DNA of 64,000 nt from a beta proteobacterium AAP65 (lineage in GTDB: Bacteria > Pseudomonadota > Gammaproteobacteria > Burkholderiales > Burkholderiaceae_C), in NCBI GenBank assembly GCA_001295865.1, contig LJHW01000009.1, forward strand, positions 1 to 64,000, given 5' to 3'. This document shows positions 41,190-50,931 of this stretch, in pieces (positions within the stretch are counted from its first letter, which is position 1; each line of letters opens with the position of its first letter). The notes under the pieces are model-generated. The model was given only the letters and a program-made list of their open reading frames with translations, was not told the origin of the DNA and searched no databases. The position numbers were made by a program, and so were the translations under genes.

Positions 41190-42731
41190 TCAGCCCTGCG
41201 CGGCCACCCGGTCGGCGGCACTGTGCAACTTGTTCAGCGCCGACAGGTAGGCCTTGGCCGAAGCCACCACGATGTCCGGGTCTGCACCCACCCCGTTCAC
41301 CACGCGGCCGCCGTGCTGTAGGCGCACGGTGACCTCGCCTTGCGATTCTGTGCTGCCCGAAGTGATGGCATTGACCGAATACAGCATCATTTCCGCGCCA
41401 CTCTTCACCTTGGACTCGATGGCCTTGAGGCTGGCGTCCACCGGACCGTTGCCGTCGCTGTCAGCGTGGTGTTCCACACCGCCGGCGGAGAAGCTCACTT
41501 TCGCGTGCGGCCGCTCGCCCATCTCGGAGTGCTGGGCGAGGGATAGAAGGCGGTAGTGTTCCTGCTCGGCGGTGACGCTCTCATCGCTGACCAGCGCGAT
41601 GATGTCCTCGTCAAAGATCTCGCTCTTGCGATCGGCCAGGTCTTTGAAGCGCGCGAAGGCGGCGTTGATCTCGCTCTCACTCTCCATCTGAACGCCCAGT
41701 TCCTGCAGGCGCTGCTTGAAGGCGTTGCGGCCGCTGAGCTTGCCCAGCACGATCTTGTTGGCAGCCCAGCCCACGTCTTCGGCGCGCATGATCTCGTAGG
41801 TGTCGCGTGCCTTGAGCACACCGTCCTGGTGGATGCCGCTGGCGTGCGCAAACGCGTTTGCGCCCACCACCGCCTTGTTCGGCTGTACGACGAAGCCCGT
41901 GGTCTGGCTCACCATGCGGCTGGCCGGCACGATCTGCGTCGTGTCGATGCCCAGGTCCAGCCCAAAGTAGTCGCGCCGCGTGCGCACGGCCATCACGATC
42001 TCTTCGAGGCTGCAGTTGCCGGCACGTTCGCCCAGGCCGTTGATGGTGCACTCCACCTGGCGCGCACCGCCGATCTTCACGCCGGCCAGCGAGTTGGCCA
42101 CCGCCATGCCCAGGTCGTTGTGGCAGTGCACGCTCCAGATCGCCTTGTCGCTGTTGGGCACGCTTTCGCGCAGGCGGCGGATGAAGTCGCCGTACAACTC
42201 GGGCACGGCATAGCCCACGGTGTCGGGGATGTTCAGCGTGGTCGCTCCTTCGTCGATCACGGCCTCGAGCACGCGGCAGAGGAAATCGAAGTCGCTGCGG
42301 TAGCCGTCTTCGGGGCTGAACTCGATGTCGCCGCAGAGGTTGCGCGCAAAACGCACCGACAGGCGCGCCTGCTCCAGCACCTGCTCACGTGTCATGCGCA
42401 GCTTCTTCTCCATGTGCAGTTCGCTGGTGGCGATGAAGGTGTGGATGCGCGAACGTGCGGCGCCCTTCAGCGCCTCGGCGGCACGGCCGATGTCGCGGTC
42501 GTTCGCACGCGCCAGGCTGCACACGGTGCTGTCCTTGATGGCGTCGGCAATGCTCTTCACGGCTTCGAAATCGCCGTTGCTGGAAGCGGCGAAACCGGCC
42601 TCGATCACGTCCACCCGCAGTCGCTCGAGTTGGCGCGCGATGCGCAGCTTCTCGTCACGCGTCATCGAGGCGCCGGGCGACTGTTCGCCGTCGCGCAAGG
42701 TGGTGTCAAAGATGATGAGCTTGTCGGTCAT
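41190..42731 (-). CDS. leuA: 2-isopropylmalate synthase
   Basis: First committed enzyme of leucine synthesis, 513 residues: acetyl-CoA plus 2-oxoisovalerate to 2-isopropylmalate. The catalytic N-terminal barrel has [15 protein letters not shown] and [16 protein letters not shown] with the metal-binding histidines, and the C-terminal regulatory domain ([25 protein letters not shown]) senses leucine. ATG 42731 is used; the ten residues before it belong to the leader. Downstream of pssA and the ilv genes, and behind a leader-peptide attenuator. Confidence 0.97.
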   Translation of the reverse strand: MTDKLIIFDTTLRDGEQSPGASMTRDEKLRIARQLERLRVDVIEAGFAASSNGDFEAVKSIADAIKDSTVCSLARANDRDIGRAAEALKGAARSRIHTFIATSELHMEKKLRMTREQVLEQARLSVRFARNLCGDIEFSPEDGYRSDFDFLCRVLEAVIDEGATTLNIPDTVGYAVPELYGDFIRRLRESVPNSDKAIWSVHCHNDLGMAVANSLAGVKIGGARQVECTINGLGERAGNCSLEEIVMAVRTRRDYFGLDLGIDTTQIVPASRMVSQTTGFVVQPNKAVVGANAFAHASGIHQDGVLKARDTYEIMRAEDVGWAANKIVLGKLSGRNAFKQRLQELGVQMESESEINAAFARFKDLADRKSEIFDEDIIALVSDESVTAEQEHYRLLSLAQHSEMGERPHAKVSFSAGGVEHHADSDGNGPVDASLKAIESKVKSGAEMMLYSVNAITSGSTESQGEVTVRLQHGGRVVNGVGADPDIVVASAKAYLSALNKLHSAADRVAAQG

Positions 42732-42768
42732 GGTGGTTGCCTGTGCGGTTGGGGTTCGCAAGCAGCTG

Positions 42769-42810
42769 TGGAAAAGAAAAACGGCCCGCTGCTTGCGCTG
42801 GCGGGCCGTT
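42769..42810 (-). terminator. Attenuator terminator between leuL and leuA
   Basis: On the minus strand AACGGCCCGC and GCGGGCCGTT form a perfect ten-base-pair stem with an 11-base loop, followed by TTTTTCTTTTCC. It starts 27 bases after the leader-peptide stop and ends 38 bases before leuA. A second smaller hairpin (GTTCACGTCTGAAC) lies just before it, a candidate antiterminator or pause element. Confidence 0.85.
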
Positions 42811-42836
42811 GATCGGGAATGTTCAGACGTGAACGA

Positions 42837-42896
42837 TCAGCGCACCCGCAGGGCTCCTAGCAGGGCTAGCAGGGCGGAGGCATTGAACGAAGACAT
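42837..42896 (-). CDS. leuL: Leucine-rich leader peptide of leuA (attenuation)
   Basis: A 19-codon frame reading MSSFNASALLALLGALRVR: five Leu in eleven residues, two of them the rare CUA codon (read by the tRNA-Leu(TAG) at 30313-30399). It sits immediately before a strong terminator and leuA, the classic arrangement for attenuation by leucyl-tRNA charging. There is no Shine-Dalgarno sequence, and a possible -10 (TACATT, 42908-42903) would put the transcript start at the ATG itself, so the peptide may be leaderless. Confidence 0.8.
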   Translation of the reverse strand: MSSFNASALLALLGALRVR

Positions 42897-42949
42897 GATC
42901 GGAATGTAGCACGCAGCCCCGGCCGCGGCGGCGCGGGAACTGCGGGGCT

Positions 42950-43771
42950 TCATTGGTGCAGCCCTTTTTCGTCGGGGTCGTCGGTGGACGTGGCGATCAC
43001 GCTCACCGGCTTGCCTTTCATGCGCCGCCACACGTAGACGCCGTAACCCGACACGCCGTACACGCAGAACACCGCGAACAGAGCCAGCGGCGGGTTCTGG
43101 CTGATGAGCCCGATGGCCAGGGCCATGGCCATGATGCTGGCGAAGGGCACGGTCTGCTTCGCACCCATCACCTTGAAGCTGTAGAAAGGCACGTTGGTGA
43201 CCATGGTCAGGCCGGCGTACAGCGTCACGCCGAAAGCCGTCCAGGCCAGCCAGTCGATCTGGCCCACGTTCTTGAAGCCGGCGTCGTCCATCACCCAGAT
43301 CAAGCCCATCACCAAGGCTGCCGCGGCGGGGCTGGGCAGGCCCTGGAAAAATCGTTTGTCGACGATGCCGATGTTGGTGTTGAAGCGCGCCAGCCGCAGC
43401 GCTGCACCGGCGATGTAGACGAAGGCCGGCAGCCAGCCCCAGCGCCCCAGGCCCTGCAGCGCCCATTCGTAGACGATGAGGGCCGGCGCGGCGCCGAAGC
43501 CCACCATGTCGCACAGGCTGTCCATCTGCTCGCCGAAGGCACTCTGCGAGTTGGTCATGCGCGCGACGCGGCCGTCCAGTGCGTCGAGCACGGCGGCGCA
43601 GAAGATGCCGATGGCCGCCAGCTCGAAGCGGCCGTTCATCGCCATGACGATGCCGTAGAAGCTGGCGAACAGCGCCGCCAGCGTCACGGCGTTGGGCAGC
43701 ATGTAGATGCCCTTGCGCCGCGGGCGCGGCACTTCGGCCGGGGTCTCGGGCGGGCGGCTTTCTTCAGTCAT
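42950..43771 (-). CDS. pssA: CDP-diacylglycerol-serine O-phosphatidyltransferase
   Basis: Integral inner-membrane enzyme of 273 residues making phosphatidylserine, precursor of phosphatidylethanolamine. The CDP-alcohol phosphotransferase signature is present in DALDGRVARMTNSQSAFGEQ followed by MDSLCD. Six or more hydrophobic segments are visible (for example LPNAVTLAALFASFYGIVMA). It lies between ilvC and leuA, a standard Burkholderiales placement. The N-terminal 24 residues are charged and Pro-rich. Confidence 0.94.
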   Translation of the reverse strand: MTEESRPPETPAEVPRPRRKGIYMLPNAVTLAALFASFYGIVMAMNGRFELAAIGIFCAAVLDALDGRVARMTNSQSAFGEQMDSLCDMVGFGAAPALIVYEWALQGLGRWGWLPAFVYIAGAALRLARFNTNIGIVDKRFFQGLPSPAAAALVMGLIWVMDDAGFKNVGQIDWLAWTAFGVTLYAGLTMVTNVPFYSFKVMGAKQTVPFASIMAMALAIGLISQNPPLALFAVFCVYGVSGYGVYVWRRMKGKPVSVIATSTDDPDEKGLHQ

Positions 43772-43805
43772 AGGCGGCGGAGGATACCGCAGCCCCCCAA
43801 AGCAA

Positions 43806-43827
43806 AAGGCCGCCTCGCGGCGGCCTT
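43806..43827 (-). terminator. Terminator after ilvC
   Basis: AAGGCCGCC and GGCGGCCTT pair perfectly around a four-base loop; on the minus strand it runs into TTTTGCTTT. It lies between ilvC and pssA and probably ends most ilv transcripts. Confidence 0.75.
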
Positions 43828-43847
43828 CTGGTCTGGGGCGAAGGGCC

Positions 43848-45419
<1,572 letters not shown>

Positions 45420-45426
45420 TCACGCG

Positions 45427-45444
45427 CCGGGGCGGTAACCCCGG
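45427..45444. other. Hairpin in the ilvI-ilvN gap (one of a related pair)
   Basis: CCGGGG and CCCCGG pair around CGGTAA. About 100 bases away (near 45527-45545) a similar block around GCGGTAAC recurs. The 168-base gap (45398-45565) holds no gene that I can see. Confidence 0.45.
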
Positions 45445-45565
45445 CGGCTTGGCCACGCGTTGCGAGTTGAGGAACAGGTGTCTGGCTTCTGAAGCTCTGG
45501 GGCCGCTGCTGCGGTGCCGCAGCCTCGGCGCGGTAACGCCGGGGCCATGCACCGCTTTCGCGGCT

Positions 45566-47359
45566 TCAGAGGTCTTCGGAGCCCAGCAGCATCTCGCTGA
45601 TGCCCTTGCCGGCCTGCACCATCGGCCAGACGTTTTCGGTGGGGTCGGTGCGGATGTCCAGGAAGACCGTGCGGTCCTTCAGCGCGATGGCTTCGCGCAG
45701 CGCGCCTTCCACATCAGACGGCTTCTCCACCAGCAGGCCCACGTGCCCGTAGGCCTCGGCGAGCTTCACGAAGTCGGGCAGCGCGTCCATGTAGCTGTGC
45801 GAGTAGCGGCCGCCGTAGTCGAGCTGCTGCCACTGCCGCACCATGCCCAGGTAGCGGTTGTTCAGCGACACCACCTTCACCGGCGTGTTGTACTGCTTGC
45901 AGGTGGAGAGTTCCTGGATGCACATCTGGATGCTGCCCTCGCCCGTGATGCAGAAAACATCGCTCTCGGGCTTGGCCAGCTTGATGCCCATCGCATAGGG
46001 CAAGCCCACGCCCATGGTGCCCAGGCCGCCGCTGTTGATCCAGCGGCGCGGCTCTTCGAAGCGGTAGAACTGCGCGGCCCACATCTGGTGCTGGCCCACG
46101 TCACTCGTGATGTAGGCGTCGCGGTCCTTCGTCAGCTCCCAGAGCTTTTCCACCACCATCTGCGGCTTGATGACCTCGGTGCTGTGCTTGTAGGCCAGGC
46201 ACTCGCGGCGGCGCCACTCATTGATCTGCTTCCACCAGGCCGACAAGGCCCCGGCATCGGGCCGCGTCTGCGCCTCGCGGATCTGCGAGATCAGCTCGAT
46301 CAGCACTTCCTTCACGTCGCCGACGATGGGGATGTCGACCTTCACGCGCTTGCTGATGCTGCTGGGGTCGATGTCGACGTGGATGATCTTGCGCTCCACC
46401 GAAGCGAAGTGCTTGGGGTTGCCGATCACACGGTCGTCGAAACGTGCACCCACGGCCAGCAGGACGTCGCAGTTCTGCATCGTCATGTTGGCTTCATAGG
46501 TGCCGTGCATCCCCAGCATGCCCAGGAACTTGGGGTCGCTGTGCGCGATGGCGCCCAGGCCCATCAGCGTGTTGGTGCAGGGGAAGCCCAGCATGTCGGC
46601 CAGCTGGCGCAACTCGGCCGTGGCGTTGCCCAGGATCACGCCGCCCCCGGTGTAGATGTAGGGCCGCTTGGCCTGCAGCAGCAGCTGCACGGCCTTGCGA
46701 ATCTGCCCGCCGTGGCCCTTCTTCACCGGGTTGTAGCTGCGCATCTCCACCGTCTCGGGGTAGTGGAAGGCGCAGGTCTTGAGCGAAACGTCCTTGGGAA
46801 TGTCGACCACCACCGGGCCGGGCCGCCCGGTGCGGGCGATGTGGAAGGCTTTCTTGAGCGTCAGCGCCAGGTCGCGCACGTCCTTCACGAGGAAGTTGTG
46901 CTTGACGATGGGGCGCGTGATGCCGACGGTGTCGCACTCCTGGAAGGCGTCCAGGCCAATGGCCGGCGTGGGCACCTGCCCGGTGATGATCACCATCGGG
47001 ATGCTGTCCATGTAGGCCGTGGCAATGCCGGTGATGGCATTCGTCACGCCCGGACCGGACGTCACCAGCGCGACGCCCACTTCGCCCGTGGCACGGGCGT
47101 AGCCGTCGGCGGCGTGGATGGCGGCCTGTTCGTGGCGCACCAGCACGTGCTCGATGGACTCTTGCTTGTAGAGCGCGTCGTAGATGTAGAGCACCGCACC
47201 GCCGGGGTAGCCCCAGAGGTACTTCACCTGTTCGGCCTGCAGGCAGCGAACCAGGATCTCGGAGCCGTTGGGCTCAGCGGTGACGGAGGGGGAAGATGCA
47301 GAAGAGGCGCGACCATCGACGGTCGCAGCACGCTTGACATCCGCGGCAGACATTTCCAT
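45566..47359 (-). CDS. ilvI: Acetolactate synthase large (catalytic) subunit
   Basis: Thiamine-diphosphate enzyme of 597 residues, joining two pyruvates or pyruvate plus 2-oxobutyrate. The N-terminal catalytic Glu is in VRHEQAAIHAADGYARATG, the FAD region is central, and the ThDP/Mg site is in GGLGTMGVGLPYAMGIKLA with CITGEGSIQM. The first 35 residues are a variable leader. ATG 47359 directly abuts the stop of an 11-codon upstream frame; ATG 47353 is an alternative. ilvB is an equivalent name. Confidence 0.95.
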   Translation of the reverse strand: MEMSAADVKRAATVDGRASSASSPSVTAEPNGSEILVRCLQAEQVKYLWGYPGGAVLYIYDALYKQESIEHVLVRHEQAAIHAADGYARATGEVGVALVTSGPGVTNAITGIATAYMDSIPMVIITGQVPTPAIGLDAFQECDTVGITRPIVKHNFLVKDVRDLALTLKKAFHIARTGRPGPVVVDIPKDVSLKTCAFHYPETVEMRSYNPVKKGHGGQIRKAVQLLLQAKRPYIYTGGGVILGNATAELRQLADMLGFPCTNTLMGLGAIAHSDPKFLGMLGMHGTYEANMTMQNCDVLLAVGARFDDRVIGNPKHFASVERKIIHVDIDPSSISKRVKVDIPIVGDVKEVLIELISQIREAQTRPDAGALSAWWKQINEWRRRECLAYKHSTEVIKPQMVVEKLWELTKDRDAYITSDVGQHQMWAAQFYRFEEPRRWINSGGLGTMGVGLPYAMGIKLAKPESDVFCITGEGSIQMCIQELSTCKQYNTPVKVVSLNNRYLGMVRQWQQLDYGGRYSHSYMDALPDFVKLAEAYGHVGLLVEKPSDVEGALREAIALKDRTVFLDIRTDPTENVWPMVQAGKGISEMLLGSEDL

Positions 47360-47395
47360 TTAGAACCTCTGAGGTTTTCTCTGACGAAAATCCAT
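47360..47395 (-). CDS. Possible 11-codon upstream open frame abutting ilvI
   Basis: MDFRQRKPQRF, with a perfect AGGAGG (47403-47408 on the other strand's numbering) seven bases before its ATG, and a TAA that is followed with no gap by the ilvI ATG. It has no Leu, Ile or Val codon, so it is not a classical branched-chain attenuation peptide. It may couple or tune ilvI translation. The codons are seen; translation is inference. Confidence 0.45.
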   Translation of the reverse strand: MDFRQRKPQRF

Positions 47396-47632
47396 CGGTG
47401 CGCCTCCTGCGAGCCCTTGTGAGGCCGATTCGGCACCTGCGCGGTCGAAAATCCGCCGTCGGGGTTTGACGGCCGGGCTTAGGACCCAAAAAGAACGTTG
47501 TGCGAAGCCCCCTATTATGCATGGGGCGGGCTTGCACCTTCTTGACAAGCCCACCGTTCGCGACCGCCAACACGGTGTGAGGCGCACAGTGATAATCCGC
47601 CCGCCCCAACCCGGGCGCTCTGCTGCAACGCG

Positions 47633-48202
47633 TTGGCCACCGACAAAGAACTGTCTGACTTCCTCAAGAGTGTCGAGAAGCGTGCCTTCAAGCGGGCCGC
47701 CTACGCGGTGCGTAACGACGAGGCGGCGCTGGACATCGTGCAGGACACCATGATCCGACTGGCCGAGAAGTACGCCGACCGCCCTGCGGCCGAATTGCCG
47801 CTGCTCTTCCAGCGCATCCTGTCCAACGCCACGATGGACTGGTTCCGCCGCGAGAAGGTGCGCGGCGCCGTGATGCAGAACCTGTCGGAATTCGAAGGCG
47901 CTGGCGACGACGGCGGGGACTTCGATCTGCTCGAAACCCTGCACACGCTGGAAGACACCCTGGGCACTGAAAGCGCCGCCGACGCGGTTTCGCGCAGCCA
48001 GGTGCTGCAACTCATCGACGAGCAGGTGGCCGAACTGCCGGCCCGTCAACGTGAAGCCTTCCTGCTTCGTTACTGGGAGGAGTTCGACGTCAGCGAAACC
48101 GCCGCCGTGATGGGTTGCTCGGAAGGCAGTGTCAAGACACACTGCTCCCGGGCATTGCATGCATTGGCCAAGGCCCTCAAGAACAAGGGAGTCTCTTCAT
48201 GA
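47633..48202 (+). CDS. ECF-type RNA polymerase sigma factor
   Basis: A 189-residue sigma-70 family protein with region 2 (AFKRAAYAVRNDEAALDIVQDTMIRLAEKY) and region 4 (LPARQREAFLLRYWEEFDVSETAAVMGCSEGSVKTHCSRALHAL) but no region 1 or 3. The frame starts at TTG 47633 (ATDKELSDFLKSVEKRAF follows); no ATG is available in the right place and no clear Shine-Dalgarno precedes it. A GATAAT (47591-47596) may be its -10. Its stop overlaps the DUF3619 ATG (ATGA). Divergent from ilvI. Confidence 0.9.
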   Translation: MATDKELSDFLKSVEKRAFKRAAYAVRNDEAALDIVQDTMIRLAEKYADRPAAELPLLFQRILSNATMDWFRREKVRGAVMQNLSEFEGAGDDGGDFDLLETLHTLEDTLGTESAADAVSRSQVLQLIDEQVAELPARQREAFLLRYWEEFDVSETAAVMGCSEGSVKTHCSRALHALAKALKNKGVSS

Positions 48203-48633
48203 ACCGCAGCCGTTTCGGCACCGACACGCCCGCCCTTGAGGCGCGCCTGGGTGCCCGGCTGGCCGCCGGCCTCAGCCTGCACAGCGAGGCCACCCACCCC
48301 GATGTGGGTGAGCGCCTGCGCGTGGCGCGCGAGCGGGCCCTGGAGCGCGCCCGCACGGGCAGGCAGCCGGCGGCGGCCCAAGCGTCCGCCACACTGGGCG
48401 GCGGACCCGTGGCCCATTTGGCGGGCTTCTCGCCCTGGCGTGAGCGCCTGGCCCTGGCGCTGCCATTGCTGGTGATGGTTGCAGGGCTGATCGCCATCGA
48501 CCGCTGGACCGTGCGCGAGCGTGTGATTGCAGCGGCTGACATCGACGCCCAGTTGTTGACGGACACGCTGCCGCCCACTGCCTACTCGGACCCCGGCTTC
48601 GTCGAGTACCTGCGCACTGCGCCGCCACCATGA
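48199..48633 (+). CDS. DUF3619-family membrane protein, possible anti-sigma partner
   Basis: A 144-residue protein: an N-terminal Ala/Arg-rich cytoplasmic part with two helices, one membrane segment (LALALPLLVMVAGLIAI near residues 92-108), and a short C-terminal part outside (ADIDAQLLTDTLPPTAYSDPGFVEYL). This layout, and coupling to an ECF sigma gene by four-base overlaps on both sides, would suit an anti-sigma factor. DUF3619 has no established function, so that is only inference. Confidence 0.85.
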   Translation: MNRSRFGTDTPALEARLGARLAAGLSLHSEATHPDVGERLRVARERALERARTGRQPAAAQASATLGGGPVAHLAGFSPWRERLALALPLLVMVAGLIAIDRWTVRERVIAAADIDAQLLTDTLPPTAYSDPGFVEYLRTAPPP

Positions 48634-49352
48634 GCGGGCATGGCGGGCTGCGGCTCCTGGTGTTCATGGCTCTCCTGTGGGCGGGCGGCGCGCTGGCGGC
48701 CGCAGAAACCGGACCGGCCTGGGCCAGCCTCACGGCACAGCAGCAGCAGGTGCTGGCGCCGCTGAAGAAGGATTGGGGCCAGATCGAAGCACACCGGCGG
48801 CTGAAGTGGCTGGAGGTGGCCTCGCGTTACCCCGCGCTGCCTCCCGAGGAGCAAGGCCTGTTGCAGGCGCGCATGACTGCCTGGGCCCGCATGACGCCGG
48901 CACAGCGCAGCACCGCACGTCAGCAGTTCCAGGAAGTGCGCAACCTTCCCGACGCCGAGCGCCAGGCTCGCTGGGCGGCCTACCAGGCCCTGGCACCGGA
49001 AGAGCGTGCTCGGCTGGCGCAGAGAGCCCGGCCTGCCGTGCGCGCCGCATCGGCCGAGGCCGCCGCGCCCGCGCAGACGCAGGCAGCGGGCAGCAGCAAG
49101 CGCAACATGGTGCGCGCCCCAGCGCACGCACCGGCCCGGGCCGTGACACCGGGCGTGCAGCAGATGCGACCAGGCGCGACAACCACACCCATCACCGCCC
49201 GCGCGGCACCGCCGGCCCATCACCAGACGGGCCTGCCGAAAATCGCAGCGACTCCTGGGTTCGTCGACAAGGCCACCTTGCTGCCCCAGCGTGGCCCGCA
49301 AGGCGCCGCCGTCAGCGCCCCGCCACCACCCGACAAGAACGACCGTCCATGA
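48630..49352 (+). CDS. DUF3106-domain exported protein
   Basis: A 240-residue protein with a signal peptide (MSGHGGLRLLVFMALLWAGGALAAAE), a helical domain with repeated short motifs (WLEVASRYPALPPEEQGLLQ, then MTAWARMTPAQRSTARQQFQ, then ERQARWAAYQALAPEERARL), and a disordered Pro/Ala/His-rich tail. The helical part resembles periplasmic stress sensors in style. Its start overlaps the DUF3619 stop and its own stop overlaps the RDD start by four bases. Confidence 0.85.
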   Translation: MSGHGGLRLLVFMALLWAGGALAAAETGPAWASLTAQQQQVLAPLKKDWGQIEAHRRLKWLEVASRYPALPPEEQGLLQARMTAWARMTPAQRSTARQQFQEVRNLPDAERQARWAAYQALAPEERARLAQRARPAVRAASAEAAAPAQTQAAGSSKRNMVRAPAHAPARAVTPGVQQMRPGATTTPITARAAPPAHHQTGLPKIAATPGFVDKATLLPQRGPQGAAVSAPPPPDKNDRP

Positions 49353-49900
49353 ACCATCCTGTGGTGCCCCCGGCGAGTTCGCCGGCGCCGCGCCTGCGCC
49401 AGCGCATGGCCTGCTTTCTGTACGAGGGCGTCTTGCTTTTCGGCGTGGTGATGATCGCGGGGCTGTTCTACGGCATCGTCACGCGGCAGACACACGCGCT
49501 GGTCGGCACCGCCGGTTTGCGCGCCTTCCTCTTTGCCGTGCTCGGGGTCTACTTTGTCTACTTCTGGTCGCGCAGCGGCCAGACCTTGGCCATGCAGACC
49601 TGGCACATCCGCCTCGTCACCCGTGACGGCGCACCCGTGCGCCCGCTGCGCGCCCTGTGCCGCTACCTGCTGGCCTGGCTGTGGTTCCTGCCGGCGCTGG
49701 CCACCGTGTGGTTCAGCGGCCTCACGGGCAGCGGCGTGACCTTCGGGGCGCTGAGTGCGGGCGTGCTGGCTTATGCCGGGCTGGTGTGGCTGCACCCGCA
49801 ACGCCAGTTCTTCCACGACGCGGTCTGCGGCACACGGCTGATAAGCTGGAAGCTGCCGCCGCGCAAAGCGCGCGGCAAGACCACCGCCCCCAGCCCCTGA
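49349..49900 (+). CDS. RDD-family membrane protein
   Basis: A 183-residue inner-membrane protein with four or so hydrophobic segments ([34 protein letters not shown] and others) and the RDD family pattern around [21 protein letters not shown]. Function not known; some relatives act in ion transport. It is the fourth gene of the sigma-led operon, coupled to DUF3106 by ATGA. Confidence 0.88.
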   Translation: MNHPVVPPASSPAPRLRQRMACFLYEGVLLFGVVMIAGLFYGIVTRQTHALVGTAGLRAFLFAVLGVYFVYFWSRSGQTLAMQTWHIRLVTRDGAPVRPLRALCRYLLAWLWFLPALATVWFSGLTGSGVTFGALSAGVLAYAGLVWLHPQRQFFHDAVCGTRLISWKLPPRKARGKTTAPSP

Positions 49901-49928
49901 ACCGGCCGCGCTCGCGCGGCATGCCTCC

Positions 49929-50534
49929 ATGTCCGCCAAGCCGACCGCTTCCTCCCCCTTCAGCATCACCGTCTACTGCGGCGCCCGCCACGGCGCGAAG
50001 CCGGCTTACACCGCCGCGGCGCGGGCCCTGGGGCAGGCCATCGGTGAACGGGGCTGGCAGCTCGTCTACGGCGGCGGCAAGGTCGGCCTGATGGGCGAGG
50101 TGGCCGATGCCACGCTGGCCGCTGGCGGTCGCGTGGTGGGCATCATCCCCGAGACGCTGAAGCAGATGGAAGTCGGCCACGAGGGCCTGCACGAACTGCA
50201 CGTGGTGCCCACCATGCACGTGCGCAAGCAGATGATGGCCGAGCGCGCCGATGTGTTCATCGCGTTGCCCGGCGGCATCGGCACGCTGGAAGAGCTGTAC
50301 GAGGTGTGGACCTGGCGCCAGCTCAAGTACCACGACCAGCCCATCGGCCTGCTCAACGTCGCGGGCTACTACGACAACCTCCTGCGCTTCATGGCACACA
50401 GCGTCGCCGAAGGCTTCCTGTCAGCGCCGCAGAACGCGGTGCTGGAGGTGGGCACCGACCCCGTGGCCCTGATGTTGCGCCTGGCTGAGCAGGCGCGCGC
50501 AGCGACCGGCCCCGACGACTACACGCGCATCTGA
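49929..50534 (+). CDS. LOG-family protein (TIGR00730), possible cytokinin-type phosphoribohydrolase
   Basis: A 201-residue Rossmann-fold protein. The family signature [18 protein letters not shown] is present, after ALPG, with [22 protein letters not shown] earlier. LOG enzymes release the base from nucleoside monophosphates. The bacterial role is not settled. It follows the RDD gene by 28 bases and may be its operon partner. Confidence 0.9.
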   Translation: MSAKPTASSPFSITVYCGARHGAKPAYTAAARALGQAIGERGWQLVYGGGKVGLMGEVADATLAAGGRVVGIIPETLKQMEVGHEGLHELHVVPTMHVRKQMMAERADVFIALPGGIGTLEELYEVWTWRQLKYHDQPIGLLNVAGYYDNLLRFMAHSVAEGFLSAPQNAVLEVGTDPVALMLRLAEQARAATGPDDYTRI

Positions 50535-50556
50535 GCGCAGCCGGGGCCTGCGGGCT

Positions 50557-50931
<375 letters not shown>

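Noticed and set aside
42950..43514. A longer minus-strand frame joining leuL to sequence within pssA.
   Set aside because: The upstream part is out of frame with pssA and shadow-like; only the last 19 codons, with the Leu run before the terminator, make sense.
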